Shown: positions 49,424-58,336 of the stretch, in pieces
How the letters are laid out: the number at the start of each line of letters is the position of its first letter
How positions within the stretch are numbered: position 1 is the first letter of the stretch
Assembly: GCA_946617655.1 (NCBI GenBank)
Contig: CAMOKL010000003.1
Coordinates: 29,823 to 93,822, forward strand
Direction of reading: 5' to 3'
From: Anaeroplasma sp902783745
Lineage (GTDB): Bacteria > Bacillota_I > Bacilli_A > Acholeplasmatales > Anaeroplasmataceae
Length of the DNA stretch: 64,000 nucleotides
Position numbers and translations under genes: made by a program
Notes under the pieces: generated by a model
The model's database searches: none
Seen by the model: only the letters and a program-made list of their open reading frames with translations
Told to the model about the DNA's origin: nothing

Positions 49424-50266
49424 ATGAAATTGAGAAAAATTGGATTTAATACTTTAGCATTAGCTGCATTTGCAGGTGTATTCGCATTAGCATCATGTGG
49501 AAAAAGTGATGCAAATACTACTGGTACAAATGCAAAGAATACTACTACAGTAACTACAACTACTGCAACAACATCACAAACTACATCTGAAGTTTTAAAT
49601 GATGTATTATCTTATTCTGAATATGTTGCTGCAGAAGAAGGTGAAACTGTAACAATAAAAGGAAGCATTACTTCAAGATGCACATTCTATGGTGGTAAGG
49701 CTTCATTCTATCTACAAGATGATGATGGTGCATACTATATTTATAACTTACCTTGTACTGAAGAAGATTATACTAATAATCTTACAGTAGGAACTGAAAT
49801 TAAGGTTACAGGTTATAAGGGTAGCTGGTCTGGACAAGTAGAAATTCTTGGTGATCAAGCTGGAAATGAAGCAGAATATGAAATTATTGGAACTGGTAAA
49901 ACATATTCTCCAAAGGAAGTAACTTTAGCTGAATTAAAGAATTACCCTAACCAATATGTTGTAATTAGAAATTTAACTGTTGTTGCTCAAAAAGATAAAG
50001 AAGAGAAGGAACGTGCATGCTTCTATAACTGGGATAACTCTGGTGAACCTAAGGCTGGTACAGATTTATACTATACAGTAACAGATGGTACTACTACATA
50101 TCAATTTGTTGTTGAATCTTATTTAGAAACTACACAATATGGTTCTAGCACATATTCTAATGTAGAGAATTTATCTGTTGGAGCAACTATTGATGTTGAA
50201 GGATTTGCATATACTTATAATGATCCTCAAGTACAAACTACAAAGGTTACAAATTTAGATAAATAA
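49424..50266 (+). CDS. Surface lipoprotein with OB-fold-like domain
   Basis: 280 aa, function unknown. Lipobox 'LASC' (Cys25), a Thr-rich linker (residues ~33-57), then a beta-rich domain. 'GETVTIKGSITSRCTFYGG', 'SFYLQDDDGAYYIYNL' and 'VGTEIKVTGYKGSWSG' have the pattern of nucleic-acid or carbohydrate-binding OB folds seen in secreted nucleases and DUF5689-type proteins. The second half repeats the theme ('NYPNQYVVIRNLTVV' to 'VGATIDVEGFAYTYND'). AGGAGGG ribosome site, near-consensus promoter: probably abundant on the surface. Confidence 0.7.
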   Translation: MKLRKIGFNTLALAAFAGVFALASCGKSDANTTGTNAKNTTTVTTTTATTSQTTSEVLNDVLSYSEYVAAEEGETVTIKGSITSRCTFYGGKASFYLQDDDGAYYIYNLPCTEEDYTNNLTVGTEIKVTGYKGSWSGQVEILGDQAGNEAEYEIIGTGKTYSPKEVTLAELKNYPNQYVVIRNLTVVAQKDKEEKERACFYNWDNSGEPKAGTDLYYTVTDGTTTYQFVVESYLETTQYGSSTYSNVENLSVGATIDVEGFAYTYNDPQVQTTKVTNLDK

Positions 50267-50282
50267 TTATAAAAGTAGAATT

Positions 50283-50314
50283 GACATAGTTTAAATAAAC
50301 TATGTCTTTTTTTT
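50283..50314 (+). terminator. Terminator of the OB-fold lipoprotein gene
   Basis: 10-bp perfect stem GACATAGTTT / AAACTATGTC, 4-nt loop, eight T. Confidence 0.95.
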
Positions 50315-50322
50315 ACCATAAA

Positions 50323-50331
50323 TGATATAAT
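50323..50331 (+). promoter_or_regulatory. Extended -10 promoter of the glycosyltransferase gene
   Basis: TGaTATAAT at 50323-50331; -35 region falls in the preceding terminator. Confidence 0.6.
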
Positions 50332-50363
50332 AGCCATGTAGATTAACTTTTAAGGTGGTTTAT

Positions 50364-51383
50364 ATGAAGGTATTATTATATTTTGAGAAGCAAGGTGCTA
50401 TTAAACAATCAGGAATAGGTAGAGCTTTAACTCACCAGAAAAAGGCCCTTGAATTAAAAAACATTGATTATACACTAGATCCAAAAGACGAGCCTTATGA
50501 TTTTGCTCATATTAATACATATTTTAATGACTCAATGCGAGTTATTAGAATGTGCAAGAAAAAGGGTATTAAAATTATTGCGCATGGTCATTCAACAAAA
50601 GAAGATTTCAGATATTCTTTTAGATTATGGAGACTTGTTGCACCATTCTATAATCATTTGATTTTAAGATTATATAAAAGTGCTGACGTAATTATTACTC
50701 CAACACCATATTCAAAATCTTTAATTGAGAATTATAAAGGTGTTAAGGCTAAGGTATATGCTGTTTCTAATGGTATAATGCTTGAGGATTATAAATATAA
50801 CGAAGAAAATGTTAAAGCATTTGATGATTTCTTTAAAATTGCAGAGGGTAGAAAAATAGTTATTTGTGCTGGATTATATTTTGAAAGAAAAGGAATCTTA
50901 GATTTCTTTGAAATTGCAAGAAAAATGCCAGATGTAACTTTTATTTGGTTTGGTCATTTAGGACATATGTTAACTCAATTAAAAGTTTTACGTGCAATTA
51001 AAAAACGTCCATCAAATGTATTAATGCCAGGATATGTAGATATTAAAGTATTAAGAGGTGCATTCTATCGTGCTAATACATTCTTATTCATGTCAAAAGA
51101 AGAGAATGAAGGTATTGCAGTATTAGAAGCTATGGCATCACATCTACCTGTAATTGTAAGAGATATCCCCGTATTTAATGATTGGTTAACTGATAAGGTT
51201 AATTGCTTAAAGGGTAAGACTATAGATGATTTTGTTAATTCTTTAAATTATGTATTTAATAATGATACTAAAGAATTAACAGATAATGCTTATAAGGTTG
51301 TTGAAGAAAGAACATTAGATCATGTAGGAGATCAAATAAAAGAAATCTACGATATGGTTTATAATATGGATAATAATAAATAA
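50364..51383 (+). CDS. GT4 glycosyltransferase, CpoA-like glycolipid synthase
   Basis: 339 aa. Opens 'KVLLYFEKQGAIKQSGIGRA', with 'HINTYFNDS', 'HGHSTKEDFRYSFRLW' and 'TPTPYSKSLIENYKG'. The donor-site motif 'EENEGIAVLEAMASHLPVI' (E-x7-E) marks family GT4. The whole pattern resembles streptococcal CpoA, which adds a second sugar to glucosyl-diacylglycerol on the membrane, a lipid type also common in Mollicutes. ATG 50364 follows AAGGTGG; the upstream GTG is in that site. The exact sugar is inferred. Confidence 0.78.
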   Translation: MKVLLYFEKQGAIKQSGIGRALTHQKKALELKNIDYTLDPKDEPYDFAHINTYFNDSMRVIRMCKKKGIKIIAHGHSTKEDFRYSFRLWRLVAPFYNHLILRLYKSADVIITPTPYSKSLIENYKGVKAKVYAVSNGIMLEDYKYNEENVKAFDDFFKIAEGRKIVICAGLYFERKGILDFFEIARKMPDVTFIWFGHLGHMLTQLKVLRAIKKRPSNVLMPGYVDIKVLRGAFYRANTFLFMSKEENEGIAVLEAMASHLPVIVRDIPVFNDWLTDKVNCLKGKTIDDFVNSLNYVFNNDTKELTDNAYKVVEERTLDHVGDQIKEIYDMVYNMDNNK

Positions 51384-51406
51384 TATGCCTAGTGGCATAT
51401 TTTTAT
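51382..51406 (+). terminator. Terminator of the glycosyltransferase gene
   Basis: AATATGCC / GGCATATT stem, TAGT loop, T-run; overlaps the stop codon. Confidence 0.85.
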
Positions 51407-51434
51407 TTACAAATTTCTTTTTTTAGCCTACAAT
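51406..51434 (+). promoter_or_regulatory. Promoter of the S41-like lipoprotein gene
   Basis: TTTACA (51406-51411), 17-bp spacer, TACAAT (51429-51434). Confidence 0.65.
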
Positions 51435-51471
51435 TTTAAAAAAGAGATTTATTTATTAAGGGATGATAGAA

Positions 51472-53259
51472 ATGAAGAAAAATATTAAATTTGCGCTATT
51501 ATTAACACCATTAGTTGTACTAAGTGCATGTAAGTCTAATACTAATGTAGAAACTTCTTCAAATGTAGTATTAGCAACAACTACAATCGCAAGAAATACT
51601 GATTTAGATAATATTATTAATGTTAATAAAGTTAAAAGAGATTTATATATTATGGATGAAGACCCAAGGGCATCTATAGATATTTTTTATTTTAATGATA
51701 ATAACGTTTCATATATTGAAATAAAAGAATTCTTTAAAGTTTTAGATTTAGTATATGAAGATGTAGCTTTAGATAGTAATGCTACATTTACAATTGATAA
51801 ATCAATTGATAATCAGGTTAAGGTTACAAGAGAAAATTTGAGCTATGTAATATTTGATGCAAGTAAAAATGATATTACAATAAGTGATTCAAATCAATTT
51901 TGTAATTCATCATTTTCTAATCCTTTATGCTTTTTACCTGATTATGGAGATTTAGGTATTGCAGGTGTTGATACTGATATTAAATTTGTTGCAAATTCAT
52001 CAAAAAAACAAAATGTATATACTGGTGGAGAAGAAGTGAATTTTGATTTTGATGATTATAATATCAAAACTATAGTATATGATAATAATTTATACCTACC
52101 ATTTACTACATTATCAGATATCTTTTTAACTACTTTCTATTCACCTATGACTGTATTTGATAATGCTATTTATTCTCCAGAGTTAGATGGTTATCCTAAA
52201 GAAATATATTATAATGGTAGGGTTATATTAACAAGTGAAGTAATTGATTATCATTATAATGAATTAGCTTTTAACTTGGATTTTAATTATGGTTTAGGTA
52301 TAAGAAGAGAAGAGCTATTAGAAGAGTATAATTGTAATAAACTTTCTGAAGTATTTAGAAAAACATTAATAAAAAGAGATAATTTATTTGATTTAGATGT
52401 TGATTTGACTAATCTACTTTCTAATTTAATAGATGATATTCATTCATATATTTTAACTTATACACCTATGTTGTCATTTGATGAAAAAATGGCAATGTAT
52501 AGCAACGAAGTTTATGGAAAAAGAAATGATGCATACTATAAGGAATATTCAGATGTAAAAGGAAATTGCAATATTCCAAGAGGATATAATGAATATGATG
52601 ATACTGCAATAATTTCATTTACTAGATTTGATGAATTAGATGATGAATTATATAATGTGGATGACCTAAATAGTGATACTAAAGATGCTGGTGAATTATT
52701 TGCATATGCATATAAAAGGATAACAAGAACAAATTCTCCAATTAAAAATATTGTAATAGATATAACATTAAATGGTGGAGGAGATACTCGCTGTGGCACA
52801 TTTATTGCTGGTATGTTTTCAGATTGTGCTGTTGCTTATACGGAAAATGGTTCATTAAATGGTAGTGGTATAGGAACAAGCTATTATGAATCAGATTGTA
52901 ATTTAGATGGTGTAATAGATGAAAATGATAAATTAATTTCTGGTGGAGATTTTAATATTTATTGTTTAACATCTAGTGTGTCATTTTCTTGTGCAAATTT
53001 ATTACCTCATATGTTAAGAGATAGTAATCCAGAAATTAAAATAATTGGTCATCAATCAGCTGGTGGAGAATGCTGTGTCTTACCTTGTACTTCTGTATAT
53101 GGAACTTTATATACTATTTCAGGTTATTCAGCAGCAAGAATGAAAGGTAGTAACAATGAGCTTGTTACAACTGATTCAGGTGTACCTGTTGATTATGAAT
53201 TTGATGGATATGATTATTTGAACCTTAATAATGTTTTAAAATATATACATGAAAAATAA
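51472..53259 (+). CDS. S41-peptidase-like surface lipoprotein
   Basis: 595 aa. Lipobox 'LSAC' (Cys20); N-terminal half is unlike known domains; the C-terminal ~200 residues have the tail-specific-protease fold. 'NIVIDITLNGGGDTRCGTFI' is the strand-plus-GG motif, and the expected nucleophile Ser lies in 'CLTSSVSFSCANLLPHM', then 'GHQSAGGECCVLP'. Inserted between them is a calcium-loop-like 'DCNLDGVIDENDK'. The usual PDZ domain is not evident. Role: probably processing of surface peptides, or a catalytically inert relative. Start ATG 51472, AAGGGAT upstream. Confidence 0.75.
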   Translation: MKKNIKFALLLTPLVVLSACKSNTNVETSSNVVLATTTIARNTDLDNIINVNKVKRDLYIMDEDPRASIDIFYFNDNNVSYIEIKEFFKVLDLVYEDVALDSNATFTIDKSIDNQVKVTRENLSYVIFDASKNDITISDSNQFCNSSFSNPLCFLPDYGDLGIAGVDTDIKFVANSSKKQNVYTGGEEVNFDFDDYNIKTIVYDNNLYLPFTTLSDIFLTTFYSPMTVFDNAIYSPELDGYPKEIYYNGRVILTSEVIDYHYNELAFNLDFNYGLGIRREELLEEYNCNKLSEVFRKTLIKRDNLFDLDVDLTNLLSNLIDDIHSYILTYTPMLSFDEKMAMYSNEVYGKRNDAYYKEYSDVKGNCNIPRGYNEYDDTAIISFTRFDELDDELYNVDDLNSDTKDAGELFAYAYKRITRTNSPIKNIVIDITLNGGGDTRCGTFIAGMFSDCAVAYTENGSLNGSGIGTSYYESDCNLDGVIDENDKLISGGDFNIYCLTSSVSFSCANLLPHMLRDSNPEIKIIGHQSAGGECCVLPCTSVYGTLYTISGYSAARMKGSNNELVTTDSGVPVDYEFDGYDYLNLNNVLKYIHEK

Positions 53260-53260
53260 T

Positions 53261-53286
53261 AAAAAGGACTCGTTTGAGTCCTTTTT
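53261..53286. terminator. Bidirectional terminator between convergent genes
   Basis: AAAAAGGACTC / GAGTCCTTTTT, GTTT loop; T-runs on both strands serve the lipoprotein gene and the lysS operon. Confidence 0.93.
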
Positions 53287-53287
53287 A

Positions 53288-53929
53288 CTATAATCTAGTT
53301 TTTAATAATTTAGCATTTATTGCACGTTCAAATATAGATTCGGTATTATCTTCATCATATATTCCGTATTCGATTGCGACCTCATAAAATATTTGATCAA
53401 CTGTTTGGATCTCTAATCCGTTTGCTTCAAATACTTGGAATGAAATATCATCAAGAAGTCCATAATAGTCTTCAGTAACATTTTCTTTATTTTCTAGAAG
53501 CTTTGTAACTTTATCTTCTAAATCTTGGAATTTTTTCATTCCTTTTTTAACATTTGGATCATTAGAAGATAAAATTTCGTTTTTGAAATCTTGAATGAAT
53601 AATAATAGATTAATTGTATCTTGATATTCATTCATTGCCTCAACCTTAGAATCAAATTGATTTTTTAATAAAGTATCAATATATTCGAATTGATCATAAA
53701 TGTAATCAAATCCGTAAGAGAAGAAGGTTTCCTCATCGCTATTAAGATTTCTTACTGCGTGTTCACAATCTAAGTAATCTACAACCGCAAATACAGGTGC
53801 GAATCTACCTATAATTTTAGATTTAGTTTTTACAAGATTATTAATTAAATCTTTCTTTTCTCTTTTGAATGCTTCATAATCTTCATATATAGACATGAAG
53901 TTATTGTTTTCGTTATTAGTATTTTCCAT
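53288..53929 (-). CDS. Hypothetical helical protein coupled to lysS
   Basis: 213 aa, acidic and predicted largely alpha-helical ('SKVEAMNEYQDTINLLLFIQ' region, 'QDLEDKVTKLLENKENVTE'). No signal peptide or membrane helix and no motif I recognise. The ATG is one base after the lysS stop (TAAATG) with no Shine-Dalgarno, so it depends on lysS translation. Ends at the bidirectional terminator. Function unknown. Confidence 0.7.
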   Translation of the reverse strand: MENTNNENNNFMSIYEDYEAFKREKKDLINNLVKTKSKIIGRFAPVFAVVDYLDCEHAVRNLNSDEETFFSYGFDYIYDQFEYIDTLLKNQFDSKVEAMNEYQDTINLLLFIQDFKNEILSSNDPNVKKGMKKFQDLEDKVTKLLENKENVTEDYYGLLDDISFQVFEANGLEIQTVDQIFYEVAIEYGIYDEDNTESIFERAINAKLLKTRL

Positions 53930-53930
53930 T

Positions 53931-55493
53931 TTATCTAGTCTTCATTTGTGGGAATAAGATAACATCACGAATTGAATCAGATTCAGTTAAGAAAATAACT
54001 AATCTATCTACACCAATACCGATTCCTCCAGCAGGTGGCATACCGTATTCTAGAGCTTCAACGAAATCTTGATCCATTTCATTTGCTTCATCATTACCCT
54101 TAGCTTTTTCAGCTAATTGTTCTTCAAATCTTTCCTTTTGATCAATTGGGTCATTTAATTCAGTATATGCATTTGCAAATTCATGTCCACCGATGAATAA
54201 TTCAAATCTTTGTACGAATCTAGGATCGTTAGGATCTTTTTTAGTTAAAGGTGAAATTTCAATTGGGTGTCCACATAAGAATGTAGGTTGAATTAATGTC
54301 TTTTCACCATATTCTTCAAAGAATGCGTTAATGATATGACCAACAGAAATGAAGTGTGGTTCAACCTTAACATTGTGTTCCTTAGCTAAAGCGCAAGCTT
54401 CTTCGAATGTATAATTGTTGTTCTTAAAATCAACACCAGTTTGTTCTTTTATAACATCACACATAGAAACAACTCTAAATGGCTTTGCGATATTAATCTT
54501 TTCGCCATCAACATCAAATGGGTTTCTGAATTCTTCTTTACCAATTACAGTTTTTGCAGCATATCTAATTACACCTTCACAAATATGCATCATATCTGAT
54601 AGGTCACCAAATGCTTGATATAATTCAACTGTTGTGAATTCTGGATTATGAGTTCTATCCATTCCTTCGTTTCTAAAAATTCTACCAATTTCATATACTC
54701 TTTCAAGACCACCAACTAGTAATCTCTTTAAGTGTAATTCAGTTGCGATTCTTAAATAGAAGTTTGCGTCTAATGCGTTATGATGTGTAATGAATGGTCT
54801 TGCAGAAGCACCACCTTGGATATTTTGTAATACAGGTGTTTCAACTTCAATAAAACCTTCACCATCAAAATAAGATTGCATAGCGCGGATGATTCTTGGA
54901 CGAAGAATTGCAACACGCTTTGAATCTTCATTCATAATTAAATCTAAGTAACGTCTTCTATATCTTTCTTCAACGTCAGTTAATCCATGGAACTTTTCTG
55001 GTAATGGACGTAATGCCTTTACTAGGTGAGTATACTTAGTTGCCTTTAATGTGATTTCTCCAGTTTGTGTAAGCATCATTTCGCCTTCAACACCTACAAT
55101 ATCACCTATATCAGCATATTTGAATAATTGATATTGTTCTTCACCAACAACATCTTTTCTAATATATACTTGGATTTTTCCAGCTCTATCTTGAAGTGAG
55201 AAGAAAGAAGCTTTACCCATTTTTCTTATGAACATGATACGTCCTGCAACAACACCTTTAATTCCTAAAGATTCTACATATTCATGAAGCTTTTCTTTTA
55301 ATTCTTCCTCACTTAAATTATTATTCTTTTCTTTAAATTCATCTACTAAAGATTGAACCTTAGCTTTTAATACACTAGATTCTTCCTTAATATTTACATC
55401 ATATTTTTGTCCGAAAGGGTCAAGTCCTAAATCTTTATAATTTTGAAGCTTAGAACGTCTTACCTTTTCCTGATCTGATAAATTTTCTGCCAT
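53931..55493 (-). CDS. lysS: Lysyl-tRNA synthetase, class II
   Basis: 520 aa. N-terminal OB anticodon-binding domain ('GRIMFIRKMGKASFFSLQDR'). Class II motif 1 region 'FIEVETPVLQNIQGGASARP', motif 2 'GRIFRNEGMDRTHNPEFT' and motif 3 'PPAGGIGIGVDRLVIFLT'. Start chosen at MAENLSD (55493-55491), 5 nt after GGAGGAT on the minus strand; the upstream ATG overlaps that site. No T-box leader is seen in the short 5' region. Confidence 0.96.
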   Translation of the reverse strand: MAENLSDQEKVRRSKLQNYKDLGLDPFGQKYDVNIKEESSVLKAKVQSLVDEFKEKNNNLSEEELKEKLHEYVESLGIKGVVAGRIMFIRKMGKASFFSLQDRAGKIQVYIRKDVVGEEQYQLFKYADIGDIVGVEGEMMLTQTGEITLKATKYTHLVKALRPLPEKFHGLTDVEERYRRRYLDLIMNEDSKRVAILRPRIIRAMQSYFDGEGFIEVETPVLQNIQGGASARPFITHHNALDANFYLRIATELHLKRLLVGGLERVYEIGRIFRNEGMDRTHNPEFTTVELYQAFGDLSDMMHICEGVIRYAAKTVIGKEEFRNPFDVDGEKINIAKPFRVVSMCDVIKEQTGVDFKNNNYTFEEACALAKEHNVKVEPHFISVGHIINAFFEEYGEKTLIQPTFLCGHPIEISPLTKKDPNDPRFVQRFELFIGGHEFANAYTELNDPIDQKERFEEQLAEKAKGNDEANEMDQDFVEALEYGMPPAGGIGIGVDRLVIFLTESDSIRDVILFPQMKTR

Positions 55494-55524
55494 ATATTTA
55501 TCCTCCATTCTAAATTACTACTAA

Positions 55525-55553
55525 ATTATAACAATTTACATATATAAAATCAA
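55525..55553 (-). promoter_or_regulatory. Promoter of lysS (minus strand)
   Basis: On the minus strand TTGATT (55553-55548), 17-bp spacer, TATAAT (55530-55525). Confidence 0.8.
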
Positions 55554-55615
55554 TAAATTAAATCTTAATTTGGACACTAAAAACACTTTACTAAAATATT
55601 AAATATTTTATCTTC

Positions 55616-55644
55616 TTGTTAAAAGATACTATATATTTTATAAT
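55616..55644 (+). promoter_or_regulatory. Promoter of the 55711-58905 operon
   Basis: TTGTTA (55616-55621), 17 bp, TATAAT (55639-55644). A TAAAATATT/AATATTTTA inverted repeat (about 55592-55610) lies just upstream, between the two divergent promoters. Confidence 0.7.
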
Positions 55645-55710
55645 TACTTGTAGAAGAAAGGGAATTAATTAATAATATAAAATATTATTTTTTGATTTAA
55701 TGTGTAGATT

Positions 55711-56145
55711 ATGAGTTACATTTATAAAAGAAAAGCCCAATATCATGAAACAGATCAAATGAAGGTTATTCACCATTCTAATTACTTTAGATGGTTAGAA
55801 GAAGCAAGAGTTGAATTCCTTAAGGATTTAGGTACTCCATATAAGGAATTTGAAGAAAGAGGTATTATATCACCTATAATTGATGTTTCTGCAAAATATA
55901 TTAAGCCTATTACATTTGAGGATACTGCATATATTTATATGGATATTACAAAATATAATGGTGTTAAATTATCTATTGAATATCATATAACTAATCAAAA
56001 TAATGAGTTATGTGTTTATGCAACAACAACATCTTGTTTTGTGAAAGACAATCAGGTGTGTTCTTTAAAAAGATGTGAAAAAGAATTTGATGAAAAATTT
56101 AGGAAGTATATAGAAAATGAAGAAGGAAATAGTTTTAAAAAGTAA
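55711..56145 (+). CDS. Acyl-CoA thioesterase, YbgC/4HBT family
   Basis: 144 aa single hotdog fold. 'YHETDQMKVIHHSNYFRWLE' carries the family's catalytic Asp/His signature (D-x-M-x-x-x-H-x-x-Y), with 'EARVEFLKDLGTPY' after it. Members hydrolyse acyl-CoA or act near the Tol/lipid machinery; the substrate here is unknown. No strong ribosome site (GTGTAGATT before ATG). It overlaps maf by 29 nt, starting a tightly packed operon that also contains an acyl-ACP-thioesterase-like gene. Confidence 0.85.
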   Translation: MSYIYKRKAQYHETDQMKVIHHSNYFRWLEEARVEFLKDLGTPYKEFEERGIISPIIDVSAKYIKPITFEDTAYIYMDITKYNGVKLSIEYHITNQNNELCVYATTTSCFVKDNQVCSLKRCEKEFDEKFRKYIENEEGNSFKK

Positions 56146-56689
56146 TTCACCAAGAAGAAAGGAAATACTTTCTAAAAACGGATATAAATTCGTAGTAAAA
56201 TCTGCAGATATTAATGAAGAAATATTAGATAATCTTACTCCATATGAAAATACGAAAAGAATTGCCTTACTTAAGGCTTCTTATAAAAAGGAAGAAGATT
56301 ATGGTAAGGTATTAATTGGTTCTGATACTATTGTAACATTAGATGGGATTATTTATGGTAAGCCTAAGGATCATAATGATGCAAGAAGAATGCTTAAACT
56401 TTTTTCAGGTAGAACACAAGAGGTTGTATCAGGTGTTGCAATAATTTATAAAGAACATGTATATAATTTTTATGTAATATCTAAGGTTAAATTTAAAAAA
56501 TTAAGTGATTTAGATATAGAATCATACCTAAAAACAGATGAGCCTTATGATAAGGCTGGTGCATATGCAATTCAAGGAATTGGTAAAAGATTAATTGAAA
56601 GCTATAGTGGGGAATTAGAAAATATTATTGGACTTCCTATAAAAGAAATAAAGGAAGTATTAGGTGAAATAGATGGAATGGAAGATTAG
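56117..56689 (+). CDS. maf: Maf nucleoside-triphosphate pyrophosphatase
   Basis: 190 aa house-cleaning enzyme that hydrolyses non-canonical or pyrimidine NTPs. 'VLKSNSPRRKEILSKNGYKF', 'GSDTIVTLDGIIYGKP', 'DARRMLKLFSGRTQEVVSGV' and 'EPYDKAGAYAIQGIG' are the Maf signature blocks; catalytic Asp in 'EPYDKAGAY'. ATG 56117 lies inside the thioesterase gene after AAAATGAAG. Overlaps dus by 17 nt. Confidence 0.93.
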   Translation: MKKEIVLKSNSPRRKEILSKNGYKFVVKSADINEEILDNLTPYENTKRIALLKASYKKEEDYGKVLIGSDTIVTLDGIIYGKPKDHNDARRMLKLFSGRTQEVVSGVAIIYKEHVYNFYVISKVKFKKLSDLDIESYLKTDEPYDKAGAYAIQGIGKRLIESYSGELENIIGLPIKEIKEVLGEIDGMED

Positions 56690-57653
56690 AGATATTGTAA
56701 TACCTAATCAGGTAGTATTATCTCCTATGGCAGGAGATACTAATATTGCTTATAGAAAAATATGTCATGAAATGGGTTGTGGATTAGTTGTTGGTGAGAT
56801 GGTATCTGATAAGGCAATTGGTTTTAATAATGAAAAAACATTAGAAATGACAAGAGTTATTGAAGGTGAGCATCCAGTTTCTATGCAACTTTTTGGTCAT
56901 GATATAGATTCAATGGTTAATGCTTCAAAATTCTTAGATACTAAAACAGATTGCGATATTATAGATATTAATATGGGTTGCCCTGTTAATAAGGTTATTA
57001 AAGCACAGGCAGGTTCTTTTTTATTAAAAGATCCTAAATACGTTTATACTTTAGTTAAAGCAATAGTTGATAATGTTAAAAAGCCTGTAACTGTAAAAAT
57101 TAGATTGGGCTTTGATATGGAAAATATTAACTTTTTAGAGGTTGGTAAGGCTATTGAAGATGCAGGTGCATCTGCTATAACATTACATGCAAGAACAAGA
57201 AGTATGTTTTATTCTGGAGAAGCAGATTGGCATTATATTAAAATGCTTAAGGAAAGTGTTAAAATTCCAGTTATTGGTAATGGAGATATAAGAAGTCCAT
57301 ATGATGCTAAAAGAATGCTTGATGAAACTGGATGTGATGCAGTCGCAATAGCACGTGCTGCGTTAGGAAATCCATGGATTTTTAGAGATACAGTTTCTTA
57401 TCTAGAAAATGGAATAATTCCTTCAAAACCAACACCAGAAGAAGTATATCAAATGATTATTAAGCATTATAATTTATTAAAAGAAATCAAAGGTATTCAT
57501 ATTGCAACATTAGAAATGAGAACTCATGTTTCTTATTACATAAAAGGTCTTCCTGGAGCTTCTAAAGTTAAAGATTTATGTAATAAAGAAACAGACTTTA
57601 ATAAGGTTTTAGAATTACTTCATGAATATTTAATTGAAAGAAGGAAGTTTTAA
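56673..57653 (+). CDS. tRNA-dihydrouridine synthase (DusB-like)
   Basis: 326 aa FMN TIM-barrel enzyme that reduces uridines in the tRNA D-loop. 'VVLSPMAGDTNIAYRKICHE', 'DINMGCPVNKVIKAQAGSFL' with the catalytic Cys, 'ITLHARTRSMFYSGEADW' and 'GCDAVAIARAALGNPWIF' (FMN phosphate site). Start ATG 56673 inside maf; the N-terminus ('MEWKIRDIVIPNQ') fits the family. The stop overlaps the next start by one base (TAATG). Confidence 0.92.
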   Translation: MEWKIRDIVIPNQVVLSPMAGDTNIAYRKICHEMGCGLVVGEMVSDKAIGFNNEKTLEMTRVIEGEHPVSMQLFGHDIDSMVNASKFLDTKTDCDIIDINMGCPVNKVIKAQAGSFLLKDPKYVYTLVKAIVDNVKKPVTVKIRLGFDMENINFLEVGKAIEDAGASAITLHARTRSMFYSGEADWHYIKMLKESVKIPVIGNGDIRSPYDAKRMLDETGCDAVAIARAALGNPWIFRDTVSYLENGIIPSKPTPEEVYQMIIKHYNLLKEIKGIHIATLEMRTHVSYYIKGLPGASKVKDLCNKETDFNKVLELLHEYLIERRKF

Positions 57654-58336
57654 TGAATAGCGGAGTTATTAAGGCTAGCGAATGTGATTCAGAAGCTAAA
57701 TTAAATATTATTTCAGCATTTGATATAATTGAAGATTCAATTACATCAATGCTTGGAAGTTATAAGCTTGATTCATTATCAATAAAGCCTTTAGGATATA
57801 TGTGGGTTTTTACTAAAAATAAGGTTGTTATATCAAAGCATCCAATATGGCAATCTACTTATAAAATAGAATCACATATATCTAAAATATCTAAAGCAAT
57901 AATGAATATAGAATCTAATGTATTTGATGAATCTAATAACATATTAATTAAAGCAAAAACTGAAGCTTGTCTTTTAGATATCAATACAAGAAGAATTGTA
58001 AGACTACAATCATTAGATTTTAGTAATATTACATTAGGTCAAGAATCAGATATTAATTTTATGAGGCTAGATTTAAATAGATTATATGATACTAAAAGAA
58101 TTGTTATGGTATCATCATCTAATATAGATTTTTCAAAGCATACTAATAATGTAGAATATGTTAGATTTTTAGCAGATTCATTAACCTTAGATGAATATAA
58201 TAATATTAATGAATTTGAAATTCATTTTACACATGAATCTAAGATTAATGATATATTGCATATTAAAAGATGTGATAATAATTTTATAATATTAAACAAA
58301 GATAAAGATGTTGTTTGTGAGGCGATAATAAAATGA
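57653..58336 (+). CDS. Acyl-ACP thioesterase-like double-hotdog protein
   Basis: 227 aa. First hotdog: 'YMWVFTKNKVVISKHPIWQS' and 'CLLDINTRRIVRLQSLDF', corresponding to the W-V-L-T and 'D-T-R-R-P-V-R' blocks of the FatA/Acyl-ACP thioesterase family. Second hotdog opens with 'FSKHTNNVEYVRFLADSL', matching the family's 'H-x-N-N-x-x-Y' motif. Such enzymes free fatty acids from ACP for membrane lipids. Similarity is weak and from memory of family blocks, so this is a moderate call. Coupled to dus (TAATG) and to the next gene (ATGA). Confidence 0.65.
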   Translation: MNSGVIKASECDSEAKLNIISAFDIIEDSITSMLGSYKLDSLSIKPLGYMWVFTKNKVVISKHPIWQSTYKIESHISKISKAIMNIESNVFDESNNILIKAKTEACLLDINTRRIVRLQSLDFSNITLGQESDINFMRLDLNRLYDTKRIVMVSSSNIDFSKHTNNVEYVRFLADSLTLDEYNNINEFEIHFTHESKINDILHIKRCDNNFIILNKDKDVVCEAIIK

